Counted from the first letter of the stretch, positions 12,265-27,611 are shown. The stretch: DNA of 64,000 nt from Orthonyx spaldingii (GCA_013397795.1 VZTJ01000750.1:360413-424412); one strand, 5' to 3'. The notes: generated by a model not told the origin, from the letters alone. A program made the numbers and translations.

Positions 12265-15200
12265 ATGAAAAATGCTCAAAACAAAAAGAAGGTGTTGCTT
12301 TGTTGATTTGTAAGATAGAAAGCTGTCTGCTTAAAACCAACAACCCAAGGCATTTTGCTTGAGAAAACATTTCTACTGATCATCAGCATTTGAAAAGAAC
12401 TAGTGCTGAAGAAGAAGCTTTAGTTTTACAGTTATTCTCCTCACTCTTTTCTCTCTCCTTTAGAACTACCTTGTCTTCTAGCCACCTTAAGTCACTTTGG
12501 AAGGACTTATCCAGTGACACCACTTTGGTTCAGGATGTTCCAGCACTTTGCACATAAATTATGGGATTTTTCAGGTATTTATAAATCAAACAGCTAAAAT
12601 TTTGTGCCATTCTTTTTGCAATCATAAAAGACCTCCCACTGCATGGGAAAGAGTGTAGGGTGAGAGGTACAGGAAGGGTTTTCAAATAATAGCATTACAA
12701 GTAAAATGCAATACAGACACAAGCATTTGAAAGCTACTTTAAATATCAAGCACAGAAAACTCCAGGCTTTAGGTTTTGCTCTCACTTTCTTTTTCAGAAC
12801 AGCACTTTTTCTTAACTATCCAGACTGCAGAAACAAAGCGCAACCCTGTGGGTGTGAACTTTCCAGAAACACATTGTCTACTCTTCTCCTGATGCAGGTG
12901 TTTAAATCCAAACAGAGTTAACTATCTGCCTGGAGAGGAGATAATGATTCTCTTTTCATTAAACACTTAAAATCAGCAAGGTGGATTCCACAAAGTTCAA
13001 TTTAATAGGCTGCAGTATGATATCGCTTAATAGACTATTTTTTCTTCTTCACTGCAAATGTTCCTTTAATTTCTGTCAATGTCTGTGGAAGAAATGCAAA
13101 CATATAGCAAACAAATAAAATTACACACATTAGTACAGAAATTAACCAATGCATATATTTTAATGTAATTTTTTATCTCTGCTGTAATAATGTAAAAACT
13201 GCCTTGCTGAAATACTTGAAATAGTTTGTTTCCTTGCAATGTGCACCACATCTTGCAGCCCTGAATTTTTTACACTCTCTGTCGGAAGAATTACACTCTG
13301 TTCCCTTCATGTTCTCAGGAAAGAAGCGAGTTCATGTAACAGGTTTCAAAAATATCTATCCCACCCTCCAGTCTGCTTCATGTCATCTTTGTCCACATTT
13401 TATCAGCTCTGTTTTCAGCTCTGGTTCCAGCACATACTCAAGCATGAGAAACAAGATCACTTGGGGAGCTCACTGTGCCAACTGAGGAACTGAGCAGATA
13501 CGACATAAAAGTGGCACAGCTTTTACAGTTGGTAGTGGACAAAGTACAATGCATCTGAAGACAGAAAGCTACTTCATTTTATAGGTCTTGTTTCTGAAGA
13601 GTATCATTAAGATGAGTTCTATATCTTAATACTCTGTAAAGATTTCTAAATGTAATTAATGGAGCCAGAAGCATACTGGACTGACTGCAGTTAAAAATCT
13701 TGGAGATAATGTTGGCAAAGCAGTAAACTAGCTTAAAGTTGCATATATACAGTTAGTTTCTAAAAGGATTTGTGATTATTTTTACTGATAATTTGATTGA
13801 CATGAAAAAGTGTGGAGTAAGGAACAAGAGGAATAGCTCTAGGAAACATGCTGCTTAAGGAATAAACAGATTAGTGTTTATTATAGCTGCACTAATGGAC
13901 ATTTAAGTTCATGTTTTAAAATTAAATCTATCTATACTAAGTGCAAGAAAGAAATCAACACTGCAAAAGAAACAGATTATTTCTTTTTAAGCTTAACTTC
14001 TCCATAAAGACACAGAGGAAGTGAACTCAAAGATCAATTTCTTATTCCTGAACTCAGAGCTTCCTAATGAGTTTTGAAATCACGATTCTTGGCTGATGAA
14101 ACTCACTCATCCTGTTCACAACAGAAGCTGTTACTCTCATCACTCACTGCTTCTACTATTCAAATTTATCAGACTATTCAATTCTGCCTGTCTCACCCAC
14201 GACTCTCACTTTTCCTATTGTTTCCCTAAGAGTATAGTGCAACTTACACAAATGGATTGTGGCAAACTTCGATTTTTTTCCTGTTTACTCCTGACCCTCC
14301 TTCTCTTTCTGGGTATGACCCTAGAAGATCTTATGCCCAATATTATCAGTCACCCCTCAACCACACATCAACCAATCCATCCCAAGAGAAGAGATGGGGT
14401 TGAAGAGAGATTCTTGGGGATGACATTATGATGTAAATGACAACAAATTCATCACTTCAGATCATTTAGAGGAAAAGCAATTATGGCTGCTACAATTAAT
14501 GTTAAACTCTTTTGTCAGCACATGCTGGGCAGTACAGATGCTAAAATGAACCTCTGAGAGAACTTAAGCAGAGACATATCTCAAATCCTCTTACAATCCC
14601 AATTAAAACAGCAACTTTTCTAAAGAAAACGTAAGTGCTTCAGCAAAATTACCTTGGCAGAATTTTCTTTATATTCTACACCATTTTATTTCATGGATGC
14701 CTACCACGATAGCCCTATTCTTTTACCTTAGTCACTAAGCCATGTTTACGAACTTTTTATTCCAAATACACTGCATTCCTAGACTATGTGGCATTAAATA
14801 GTTTCTGTCAAGGTGTAGTAAATAAATTTATTGTTTCACCTTTTTGCCTAAAAAGTGGCATATAATGTATATGTTATAAATTATTAACTGTATGCTACAG
14901 TTTGAATACCTTGAGGAGTATTTTTGTTTATTTTTTTAAAAAAAGGAAAGATTTTACTAAGGCTAAGCTCAAATACTAAGGCTGCTAATTTTTTACATTC
15001 ATATAATGTAAAATCTCTCACCCCAAACCATAAAGGAGATAAACCATGAACCATAAAATGTATAAGAAGTCCTAAAATCCAAATCACAGATCTAGGACCT
15101 GCGTGAAGTATCCCGGGAGGTAGCATGACTACCATGACAACCAGGTCAGCAGAAGACAGAAACCAGACAAAGCAGTGTGACTGTGTGGTGAGCTATGCTC

Positions 15201-17146
15201 TAATATTCTGCATTGTCACAAAGCACAACTGGTTTATTAAGTTTTGTTTTTTAGTACCATCATACTTGTCCAGTGCAAAGAGTGACTTCAAGACTCCTCC
15301 TTCCCAGGGAATACTGCATTCAGCAAGATGCACGGGCTCACTTGAACAGTGGCAAACCAGACAAAGACTGCTGGCATGGTTCTAGGATTCTCCTTTACTG
15401 GCCTGGAAGAACTAGGTTCAAAGATGGTTACATGGGATCTGGTCAGCAAAAGTATTTATGGAGTAGGACAATAATCAACATGAGGAAAGAAGGCAGAACA
15501 AAGAATGAGTCTGTTCTGAGTATCTCTATGAACTCTGTTGGAAAAACACAGATCTGTAAAAATGTTAAACAGAAATGTTTAACAATTGTTATAACAATAA
15601 TAAGAAAACTAAAAGTAGCAACCTTCCCATCCAAAGAAAAACTGTAAAATAATTTCCCTGTCATGTAATTGCCTAGAAATGTTCACTCAAAGGTACTACA
15701 GGGTGTAAATTTAGTACAAACTCTACACGTGCAGCTTGACTTATTACTCTCTCTTTCAACAAAGTCACTGGAAGGTCAGTGACAGAAATCCTTATTTTTC
15801 TTGTGTCTTTTTAGCCATCAATCATATTGCTATCTTTAAGTCCAGCAAAATTACTATCAGATATTGCCTGTCAAAGTCCAAATGCATGAGAGTCAGGGCT
15901 AAGAGACAAGGTTCTTTTCTAGCCTAGCCATCTTGGAGGAAAATTGAAATATTGTCTGTCACTAGGGGAATAACTGATTATGAGCTATACTGAAACCAGG
16001 TAACAAGCATAAACACCACAGAAATACTGTGATGTCTGATCTTATGTCTAGTCTGAAACAAGCGCAGTTTTCTCTACGTATGTCTCCAGTAGCCACCTGA
16101 GAATCTTAGCAAGCATTTATCTACACCTAAAAAAATTCTGCAGAGGAATCTAGGGTAGTTTTGGCAAGTATCTTAACAGATAAAATAGTTAAATCAAATG
16201 GTGTTGATACATAAACAGTGGCTGAAAGCATACTGATATTCAGGTAAAACATTTCTCAAGGGCAACATCAAAAAGTTTACAAAACTTCATCTATGCTTCA
16301 TCTGGAATTAAAAGAGCCTTAAGTCTCTCCCGACCCAAAGCAGATTCATACCAGTGCCATTCCTGACAGAAATTTGTCTTGTTTATATAGGCCTCTACCA
16401 ATGAATATCCTAGGAACACTACTATTTCAGTAGTCCGCTGCCAAGAGGCATGAATAAGAATATCATAGCTCTGATCTTTTGCCCTGTAAATATTCACAGA
16501 AGAGTACCAACAAAACCATTTCATGTTACAAAATGATCTGTTGTTTACATATCTTCAGTATAAACTACAAGAAGCAGACATTTCTCTTTACAGTATTTCA
16601 GATTAGAGCATTTTGATTTGACATCATGGATCATATAGAAAGCAGCCTGGACTTAGAACAGGCTCTACAAGCCCTCTCTAAGCTAACTTTCCCCATACTG
16701 AGTCATTTGAAACACATGACTACAAAAGCAAAATTTAACCAAAAAGATCACATTTGAGATGCTTCATTGCTTTATCAATTTTTACGTAACTCTCCTTACC
16801 CATCAGTTTACCAGCATGCCAATCGTTCTGCAGCCACCACTACACACGACAGCATGTGCTAGAAACACAGCACCACGTGAGGTTTGTCTTATTATCTATG
16901 TTCCTGATTTCACAGTTGGCTGCCAAACTGAAGAGGAGAACAAGGGAACAGGAACATGGATTGACAAAAAGATCTGCTTTAGTTATTAGACAAATTACCT
17001 CTAGACAAACATCCCGGTTCAGCAAGTTTTTCATGCTGAAGGAGGCTGCTGGTGAACTGTACTGAAAATGTGATCTATCATTATGTCCTTTTTATGACAA
17101 GGACAGGGGTGGAAAAAGATTTTCCAGAAGTTACATATAAGTGGTT

Positions 17147-17173
17147 TATGATATCATATCATATAATATCATA
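17147..17173. repeat. AT-rich inverted repeat
   Basis: Arms tatgatat (17147-17154) and atatcata (17166-17173) are complementary, with repeated atatcata-like units between them. The role is unknown. Confidence 0.6.
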
Positions 17174-20100
17174 AGCACCAATGCTTAGCAAGGTACTATC
17201 CTGCTTACACTGAAAAAGTTGCTAGGGTGGCCATTGCTACAGAGAAAACAGGCAATGAACAGAAAAAGAAAGTACTGAACATAGTAATGAAATATCCTTC
17301 ACAAAGAATTTCCAATAAAAATCTCATGGCAATCAAAAATAATTTTTAAATTACATGAGCTTTTAATGAGTCAGATAAAAGCAGAAGATCTAGATTATAT
17401 TATGAAACATCAGTGTGTATTCAACTGCATTCTGACCTTGATTTGTTCTTTACACAGAGCCACTGAACTTATGGACAGATCCCAGCACATTCATTTTCCC
17501 CTTAGGGACAAAGTACCAAATGGTAGTGTAATTGCCAAGGGAAAATTATTACTCTGTTCTGAATTATTCTATCATAAATCCAGCACCAGTCAAACGGAGT
17601 CCGTCACAAAAACGACAGGGTTGCCGTACAGTGATGAGAGTCTCAATACAAGGGCACCATAAATCCTTTAGTCCCACCACCCAACAAAGACATTATAAGT
17701 CATGTGTTTAAATCAAAATAGAAAATCCAAGCTGGCAGCAAACTGGTCTGCATTGCTGAAACAATGGAAATGAGGTGATTTACTTGCTGCTGGTTTAAAA
17801 CTCACCCTGCCTCGTCTGTTTCTTAGAAATGTGTAAAACATGACTAGCTTTTTGTCTGGGTAATTTCGAAGGGGTAAAACACAGCTCTTCAGAACGCAGA
17901 TGTGCAACTCAGATTAACATCAGTTCTGTTTCTGTGTATGTGCAATATATGAATAATTAGACTATATTCATTAACTCCTAAAGAGACAGTTTAAAGTTAG
18001 GATTCTTAAAAATTGATTCATTCTTTTACCTTAACAATCAAGTGCGTGGATGAGAATAACTCACAGAGAAACTTGGTGCCAGTGAACATCCACATTTAAC
18101 TGTATCTGCCTTTTTCATTTTTGCAGGACCTATCAAGGACTGGTGTCTCTACCAATGTATTCAGGATATTCTTTCCCACAGTGTTTTAACAGCAATTGCT
18201 TGATAGCTGAGTAAAAACATATATGTTGAACCTTGACATGTCAAAAAAGCTTTGGGCAAGGTGACCCACACAACAGGGAAATTATCTCATGTAGTAACAG
18301 ATGTCCCCTTCAAGTCCTGCAAGGCTAGAAGTCAAAGATTAAAAACCTAGGATGACTGGCATCTATGTTCAACCACAGAAGCTGGAGAAAGAATGTTTTC
18401 TCATAGAAAACTAATGGGCAATCTGTAAAAAAGGCCCTGTGATCTCCAGTGTCAAAGAATAATCTACCTCATCCTTCCCTCCCAGGGTTGAGCTGACTTT
18501 ATATAAGCACCATGTAATGACTCTATTTCTCTAGGATGACAAAGTGACTTGATGGAGGCATTATAATCTGTACCAGCTATGGACTTCCATGTAAACAGGA
18601 CAGAAATGTGTATCCCTTCTTTGATGAATAAAACAGCAACATTTGCCTTACAAGCTCATTTTAAGAACTAAATTTAATTCGCATTCAATCTCTCCAACAT
18701 TAAAGGATTCAGAGAGTAAGACAGTTTTAAGTGAAGCCTGCTTCTTATTATGTTTTCTTACATGCAAAATATTTAAGGACTCTTCAACAGACATTCAACT
18801 CCACACAAGAGCATTTGAAGCATCCTACAAAGAATAGTTCAAATTCAATGTAATTACCAGAGCATTATGTGGCTTAAATCATCTTGCACAGTTTTACAGT
18901 TGCCACATAAGACAAGACTAATATTAATTTGAATTACTCACCTCTGCTGAAAACAGAAAAAAACCTCAAATCTAACCCCCTCTATGCTTATAAAAATGCA
19001 ACAAAAAACTCCTTCAAATTGTACTTCACAATCTCCCCTTTCCTCTTCTTCCCCATATGAAACAAAAATGAACTAAAAAGGAGTAGTGCAAGATGAAAAG
19101 GAATAATCTTACTGCTAAAAATTAAGGTTATGCAGTAAGGTATGCCATGTTTTTCATCATCATGAAACCATAATTTTTGAGAAGTATGTAATTCACAGAG
19201 TTAAATTAAGTAAAGAAATTTGAATGTATTTCAGGGGCTAACAGACATCAATTTCAGATGACTCAATTATTTTAAGTGTTATTTATTTTCTTTCTTGGTG
19301 ATTTTTGTTGGGAAGGGTAGAATGAAACAGCTCTTCTATTCATTAAGTTGTCAACAGGTGATGGTATCTATGAGAACATGTTTGACCAAAATCAAAATTG
19401 AGTTAGTTTATTATTATGCACAATACTTTTTCATTACTCTCTTTTTTCCTGGTCTAATGTTTATAATTTGCATATCAGTCAGCCAAGTGAAATATGTGTT
19501 TAAAAGATAGAAACTTCATATAGATAGAATAGACAGAATTCCAATCTTGAGAATACACATACAATCCAAATTTTGTTTGCCAGAATATCTACAGAACTGG
19601 ATATTACTTTTCTAAAGGCAATTCCCAATAATCATATCTATAATAAAAAGATTCTCTGAAATTCTCTTAAACTGTCACCTATTCTCTTATCTCCATTTCG
19701 CAGAGACAAAGAAAACACAAACATTTTAAGTGATTTTACCAAGATCACCTAGGAAGGCTACCACAGAAACAGCATCCCAGGTTTCTTCAGTCCCTGTGCC
19801 TTAGTCATAACACAGTCATTCCTGTCATTTATTGCTTGATTTCTGGGTGGAGGGAAACACACTTCTAGCCAGACAGGAAGGACCTAATCTATTACAACAT
19901 TCAAGCAGACAGAGCATACATGGACAAAGACCAGACCTCCTCTAGACAACAATCCTGGTCAACAGCAATCAGGTAAGCCCAAAAAGTAGGATCGTTTCTG
20001 AGAAGCAGTGGTGCAGTCAGGTCAAAACAGCAGGCAAAGCAGTGAGTAGCCTATGATAGCAGACTTCTTTTTTTATGCTAGTGAGGCATCAGTATCGTCT

Positions 20101-22148
20101 TTTATAACTAGAAAAGCTGGTTTATGTCTTCATTCGTATACCCTTTGCTGATTATGGGAAAGTGAAGCTGTTTAGAGCAGCACCTCCAGCTTCTCAGTGT
20201 GGCTTGTTTTTGTCACCTTAACCAATGTAGCACAAGGATCTTTTGCTCTCCATATTAGTCCTGTCAGACCCACAGAAAGGAAAGTAATCAGATTCTGGGG
20301 TAAGGATAAGGAGTCAAAAAAGCTGCTGGTTTTGAGAGGACACTTGAGGGAAGTAGCGAAAAGGGCTGATCAGGCAGCTGTGGGGAAGAAAAAGGGTTAT
20401 GTAGATGAGATGAAGTCACAGGGAATGGATGTATGCTTGCTGTGAGAGGATAGGGTCGGCACAGAATGCCACAGGTTTCGAGGCTGTACCACGATTTCCC
20501 CCTGTCCCACCAACACAGATTCCTGAAGCTGTATTTGCAACTCTTAGCTCTGTTTCCAGTACTTGAAGTTGCGAAGAAGCCTTCAGCAAGCTCCACTCAT
20601 GACACTCTTCTTGTTTAACCTCAAATTCAAGTATTTTTTTGGCGCATAATTCAGACCTGGTTCAATTAATGCTCCTAAAACAAATTTCACAGACTGTTCC
20701 CTTCCCGTCATTACACAGCAGTTCCTGGCAGCTGCACTGCAACAAGGATACATCCATACCAAGCTGACTTCAGAGACCAGCTTGAACTCTAAGAGACTTA
20801 AGACTATGTGGTGAAAAGACAATGAGTTAACAACCATTAGCTAGAAATAATCCCGTCACTCCCTTGAAACCAGAGTCAAGTCTTCCTGACAGTTTATTCT
20901 GGGTTTAGCTAAGATCAGAGTTTATGTATTTTACAGAATAAAACAATTACTGCTATAATTATTCAAAAGTACTGGTAATAATTTAGGCAAATTTTGCTGA
21001 GATATGACTAGACCAAAACCTTTCTTCTGCACTAAACACTTTGCAGTCAGATCTACAGGGTTGGATTTTAGTATGTGCTGAAGATCTTCAACTTCTTCCC
21101 TGACTCTCAGCAGGTATTTCTATCTTTAAAGACGCTCTCGCAGCACCAACACTTCCCTAGAATGTGCTGGATAATTTGCTTTACTGTCTTTAGTTATGCA
21201 ACAGGATCAGATGCATAAATGATACATACTACAAAAGCAGAATTGACTTTTAGTGTGCTTAGTTGCAGGAATTGCTTCAATTCTTCGTGTTATGAACACG
21301 TGCAAATGTTAGCTGAAGTATGTATCTCCACAAAAAGCAGATATCAAGGCTGTGATATGTAAGAGAACATATGGACTGACATGCAGCATATGGAATGAAT
21401 GATGGCTACCTTAAAATAATGGTAACTTTCTACTTTCTCTAAAAAGGGCACAGCTACTTTGGCCCATTCAGAGAGTATTTATGTAAAAAGAAACCCAGCA
21501 ACTTCTGTAGGAAACCGTATGTAAATCAATTGCTAGTGAACCCTCACCAAAATTTGCCTGACAGTGAATGGGAGTTACTATGGCATCTGCTGAAATAATT
21601 CAGATGAGGCCTCATTTATTAAAACAGTAAATCTACACCACTATTAATCAAGCATGATACAAACTATTGATCTAATACTCCCTGAGCTGGTACTCAGAGG
21701 CACTAATTAAGGGAGCTGCATAACCTATCTCGTTTGCCTCTGTGTTGAACTATTAGAAAATGCAACCAGAAGTAACGATGAAGACTAGAGCAAAACTGCA
21801 GTTTACTCATTTAAATAGATCCTATATGACTGTTTCTGAATATCCCAACAAAACAAGGTTAACAACCCTGAATGTGACTGTTGAAATTTTGAAACATTTT
21901 GAAGTACATTAATTGCAGTGAGAATTTCTACCTTTGTCATCCGCTTATTATCCAGACCCAGCATTTCACATGGGCCCTCAAATGCATTGACTTCTCCTGA
22001 CATCACACTGAACAGGACTTGAAGTAACACAAACAAGTGTAACATGGAATCAGTTAGTCCACATATTCTGCAAGACTTCAAATGCTACAAGAAATGAAAT
22101 CTTAATCTCTGTGAAGGAAAACAGCAATGAATATAATTTCAACTCCAT

Positions 22149-22208
22149 AGTTTAGTTTTGTTATGCATGTATTTCCACAGTTTAGTTTTGTGATGCATGT
22201 ATTTCCAC
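22149..22208. repeat. Two-copy 30-bp tandem duplication
   Basis: A 30-bp unit beginning agtttagttttg and ending gtatttccac occurs twice head to tail (22149-22178 and 22179-22208) with one T/G mismatch. It looks like a recent local duplication in an intron. Confidence 0.9.
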
Positions 22209-25200
22209 CAGTCATTTCAAGAAAACATCTTTTCAACGTAGCAGCAATAATCCTGGATTTTATATGAAAGTTTATGAACTCCAGGTTTAGTTACAAGATA
22301 ACCCTCAGTTTACAGAAATAAGACCAGCTAATCATTATGTGGGGTGGTGCTGCCTCAGCTGAATGGATAAAATGTTTTTGCCTCAGTGTCAAGACTCCAC
22401 AGCCAGGAATTAGTTTTTTTAAGAAACAATAAAATAGGGGGTCCTAAAGACATGATTTTCCAGATCCAAAAGGCTATACTTGATTAAGTAAGACTTACTT
22501 TTTAAATTATTTTCTCTCTACAAGTTGGTGAGAAAGCGATCTGGAGTCAGCATTAGCTTACTTCAGTATTTTACTTCTGGAATCAACCTTGGAGTCAAAT
22601 GCACCAGCCGTTAAAGATAAATTTGTGTCAAGAGGGATAATTTGGATTTATATATTGAAAAGTAGGTTGGTACTGCTTTTTCCCTTGCCCTCAGACTTGG
22701 GTTTTATAGAGTCACCAGAACTCATAGCTTGGAAAGAAACAAGCCACAAAGAATTGTTTAACAGCAGGAAAACAATCACCATAACTCATCATATAGCCAT
22801 GTGCACCAGGATCCAGGTTTTGGTATGGTGTATGAAATTCTGAGAGAGAGGAACACTTATGAAGGCCATCTATAGCATGGAAGTCACTTAGTTCACAGAA
22901 AATTTTGAAGGTACATTATTTTTCTTGCTGCTCATTTCTGATACAGCTCTCTGTATTTGTGAAGCCTACAGGGGCAAGCTTCACCTGAAGAGAATATAGC
23001 TCAATCTGCCCCTAATCTGTGCAAGGAAATGGACAGCACTCCAACACAGTCATCCATCCTTGGAGCATAAGAACAATTATCAACAACAGGACTCCATGCT
23101 TTCTCATTCAGTGTTTACAGAACTGGAAATAACAATAGCTATTTTAGATGACAGTAAATGAGATATTCACAGTCACATCTGATTCAACACTGATTAACAT
23201 TAAACATAAACCAGACCTATTTCTTTCACATAACACTGGATTATGTCAACCAGGTTAATGAGGGAAATCTTTTATGAAGATTTAGAGCCCATCAAGGAAG
23301 AACCAGGGGTGACACAACACTCCTAACATTAAGTGAGTAATTTATCTTATCCTATATGGTTAAGTGGTTTTGAGAGGTCAGGTGCATGTTTCTCTCCATT
23401 AACTGTCAGTGCATTACAAGGTGAGAACGTCAAATTTACAGGTCTGCCTTTGGGATGCCTAAACTAAATTGGGAGGGATCCCACCTCACATACTCACTAA
23501 CGGACCCCTCTATAGAGAAAAACTGGCAAAGTTGACAATGTTACCCACACTCTATGAACAAGTGCGACCTTTGTTAGTTATTGTGACACTGCTTATTGGA
23601 GCTATCTGAACTGCTCTCTGCTCTGTTTAAGCTTAGAACAGAACCACAGTTGTTTGTCTTCTCGTGGCTCCTGGCCTTTCTCATTCCATGTTTACTAGTA
23701 CGAACATATTTTTAAATTCTACTGAAACTTCATACAAACCAAAAGATAAAGAATCTTCAAGAAAGGAAGAGGGAGTGCCAAGGTGATATTCTTGCTCAAG
23801 AATGTGGGATATGAATTTCCATAAGCTATGTTACTGCCAAGGCTACAGCTTTCCAGATCTTAAGGATATGTGCATGCACTACAGCCAAGAACAGAATTAC
23901 ACTTAAAAATCTGAAAAACAAACAAGTTGTAACTTTCTTCTGTTGTTATTATTCCACTCAACTCTCCTGGATGAATGTTATATAAACCAAAATACAGCAA
24001 GAAGGAACTTGCTCAAATGAACTCAAACCACTACACGAAGGAATGTATTTCCATATAAAATGGACAAAAATTTATGAAATTAAAGCTATAGAGCTTAAAA
24101 TATTCTTTGGTAGTGTCAATTCATTTATGTTGTTTATTTTCAAGAAATCTCTATGCTGGACAGTAAAAGGATACTAAACATTTCAGATTAATGAAATCAA
24201 ACAGGCCTTTAAAAAAAAATGTGGCATTCCAAATAACTTGTATGAGCACTTTTTTTCATTTTTTTCCAGACCTAAATATTATTAAATTTTACTAAAGAGC
24301 TTCACTCGTTCCACAAACAAAATCAATTAGCAGAATAATGACATAGAAACAATCATATTAAGACACCCAATATTACAAGAGCAGAAAAATTGAGTCAAAA
24401 TCTTTTGGTATTATCTCTGTCAAGTTAAACAGCACACTAGGAAGTACTTCTAAGAAGGACAGGGTATTTTGAAGAAACACAGTCTCTTTGGTACAGCAAA
24501 AAAAACTATTTACATTAGAAATAATTTTTGAAAGGACCAGCATGAATTTAAGAAATTATGTGTTAATTTTTGCCTTATTTTAGCACTGAAAATAATAGCT
24601 AGGGATTGTAATTAAAGTATGTATTCCTCAGTTCTCTTCTCTCTCTCAAAACATCCATGTTTACAGTTGTAGACAAGAAGATAGCACATCGTTGCAACTA
24701 GGGGCCAAAACTGAGAATTGATTTACTGTTAAAAACAGCCAGTCTTCTCAGAAGTCAGATCTGAACTACCAATTACTACCTCTATGTCTGGTCAAAAAGG
24801 TTACTCACCTTCTCTCACATCACAGTCAGAGACAAGTGTACGCGTTTAACCTCCCCATCACCTAACGTCATACGGACAGGGAGAAATGCATCAGAGACAA
24901 GACTCAATCAGCACAGCACCCACGAGGCAGATAACATCCAACCATGGTACTACTCCAAAACAAGAGAGACAACTTTCTGCACTGCACCTTGCAGCCAAGG
25001 GAGGGAGAGCTAAGCTCCCTTCAGGCTGACAGCGGCCTTCTGAACAGTGACTTTTTCAGGAAATTGAAAGTGTCTGTGTGATTCTGAGAGCCCTCAGAGC
25101 TTGTTTTATGAACACTGCTGTGTCACACTGAAGCACCAGACACTGCAGGAGAAGCTGCACCACACACTGCAGCATCAGGGTTCAATTCCCTTTGCTTGTC

Positions 25201-26830
25201 CCAGCAAGAGCTTTTCCAACTGCTTTCTTATTCCAAGAAGTTCTGATGCTTTGCCATCAGGGCTGGCCCTCAACACACTGCTAACAGTCTCTTAATGCCT
25301 CCCTAGTCTGACTCATCATAAAGAAGCATAGCAAGGATTAGGCCTATTCCTAGTCTTCCTTTCTCCGGGAGAAGGGAAATTAAAATAAAAAATACCAAGC
25401 TTTTCCTAAAAACTTACCATATTGTCAACCAGCCAATCAGATTAACTTCAGCATCACTATAATTGTTTGGGTTTTTTTTTCAAATAGGAATGATAGATCA
25501 ACAATATAACAAAGACCAACAAGATGACAGATTAATGACATAACAAAAATCAACTTTCCTACATGGCAAGTTTAGCAAGGTCCACATATCTTATTGCCAC
25601 TCTTGAACTACAGACCATAAATCTTCTGTTTGCAAACAGATTTCTCCTCCACCCAGACTGGCCTGTATGACACACACTCAACGTAACACTACTGACAGGA
25701 CTCTGGAAACAGGAGTCTAGCTACATATTCCTATTGGAAAAATATTTCCTCTTAAGGTATATCCATGTATGCACATGTGTATAGACCTAAATTTATAGCT
25801 CCACTACTTTTTTCCACAGTGCATGAGGACTAAATGTAGCAGCAGCCTGCTGCAGATCATCATTAAAAAAACAAAGTCAAGTTTTTATAATGTGAAATAG
25901 TGTGAAAGACTTCACAATGCTCTAGTGTATTTTCCTCTGAAAACGGTGCAGGATCCAGTATCCCCATGAAAATAGTTTAGAAAATTAGTGGGGAATGCAT
26001 TACTTATCTAACGTTTTGAGTGGTTTTTAGGTAGACAAAACTTGGCCAGACAATACAAGTTGGGTCTTTAATCAAGACCTCGCCTTAACGCTCCACAACC
26101 AAGACATCCTAGAGGACTGGCTCAATACTGACTCAGAAGAAAAACACCTATAAAAACTGGCTTAAGAAACAGCTTTTTTCAGGACCTAGACTTTCAGGGA
26201 AGCCTAGCCACATCTGACTGCATTCAGTGCATGGAAAAAGAAGGTTCCACACTGACTCTGTGTAACTGCACACTATTTCTCTGAGGTGTCAAAATCAAAT
26301 AAAATCAGAACAGATTATGACATTACTCAACATTTGGTAGTTCTTCTAATAGTCTAGATATTTCAGAATAATCTGCAATATTCTAGTAAGAGAGTAGACA
26401 AATCATGCTCTACTGAAGTCTGATGTAATGACCTGTTTCTAGTTTTTTACTGTTACCAGTGGGAAGATGTCACAAAGTAAGAATGAATGCCAGTGCCAAA
26501 AGCAAATGGATGCTCCTCTCCCCATGATACCTGCTTCCCTACTACATCTCTGGACTGTTAAGTAAGGGCTAATCACTACTTTATTTCAGCAGCAGAAACA
26601 GAGTGGTAGGGCACACAACTGTGTTTTACTGCAGTGATGCTGGAACATCACTGAGCTGTGACACTGTGACTGAAGCCCAAACACCTCCAGTGACCATCTG
26701 TAGTTAAATGTACCTCAGTAGTACCAAGCCTTAGAAGCACCAGCAGAAAAGACAGGAGTATCAGGAATTCTTTTCATGCTCCTTTGACATCACAGTGCAA
26801 TTAAAATCACATTATTGGCAATTTTGCAAT

Positions 26831-26861
26831 TAAATCTATAAATTATGCATTTATAGATTTA
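26831..26861. repeat. Perfect hairpin, 13-bp arms
   Basis: Arms taaatctataaat (26831-26843) and atttatagattta (26849-26861) are perfect complements around the 5-nt loop tatgc. It is AT-rich and intronic. Confidence 0.85.
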
Positions 26862-27611
26862 CTAATGCTCTATTCCCAGGTACCTCAAAATCAAAAAGTT
26901 GCAAATGTTCCACTATTTTCTTCTCATTTTGCACTTTCACCATCAACATACTCGATTTCAAAATGGGGACAATTCTATTGCTTCAATTTGTAAAGAATGC
27001 ACTACCTAACCAGTATTGTATGTGTTAATTATTAACTCTCATCATAATAAAACACAAAATGTTGCATAAATTCCAGAAATGCTCAGTGGGACTGCTTTTC
27101 CATTCTGTTTGAAAAGCACCACAGAGGAAAAAAAAGAGTCTGTTCTAGCTGATTACAAGAAAAGAAAGATACTGGAAAAATGATATAACAGTACAAGTTA
27201 GGGGAAAATAATTACTGAAGCTTGAAGGTGCCTTCCATCTCAAATTAAATACAGCACAACGATCAGTTGTAAAAGAAAAGGAGAGGTGGGACAACTGGGA
27301 GAAACAGAAGAAAAAACCCTCATTCGTTAGGAAAAGAGGAAAGAGATTATTTATCTGCAAAGTGTTAAATTGAACTTGCTGCAAAATTGATCAGTTCTCT
27401 TCAGACTCAGAAATACCCCATGGCAATTATTGATCAAGTGTAGTGAATGTGCTACAGACCATGTTTATGTGCTATATGAAAAAAAAATCAGAGGAGGGGA
27501 ACTAAAGTATGTTTAAAACATACTTTGAAACACACTCAACTGCTGAGTTAATGGTTGCATGAGTTATTGCAGCAATGTGTATGAGGATAGATGATCTTCA
27601 GGAAAACGTAC

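Larger units (their letters stand above)
11972..27611 (-). other. TRHDE intron, 15.6 kb
   Basis: This intron lies between exons 27612-27667 and 11824-11971. It starts gtacgttttc and ends aatttcttttgtgcag on the minus strand. I found no gene. It holds a GAAT microsatellite (12244-12264), an AT-rich inverted repeat (17147-17173), a 30-bp tandem duplication (22149-22208) and a 13-bp-arm hairpin (26831-26861). The open frames here (for example 14096-14431, 15273-15647, 20288-20596, 21803-22081) show no recognisable domain. Confidence 0.9.

Noticed and set aside
13600..13635. Imperfect hairpin gtatcattaagat / atcttaatac as a microRNA precursor
   Set aside because: Stem is too short and is interrupted by a 3-nt mismatch. 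No extended fold of precursor length is visible.
21803..22081. 92-codon minus-strand frame as a possible additional TRHDE exon
   Set aside because: It lies between two exons whose phases already join directly (AG|A), and its sequence has no M1 similarity.
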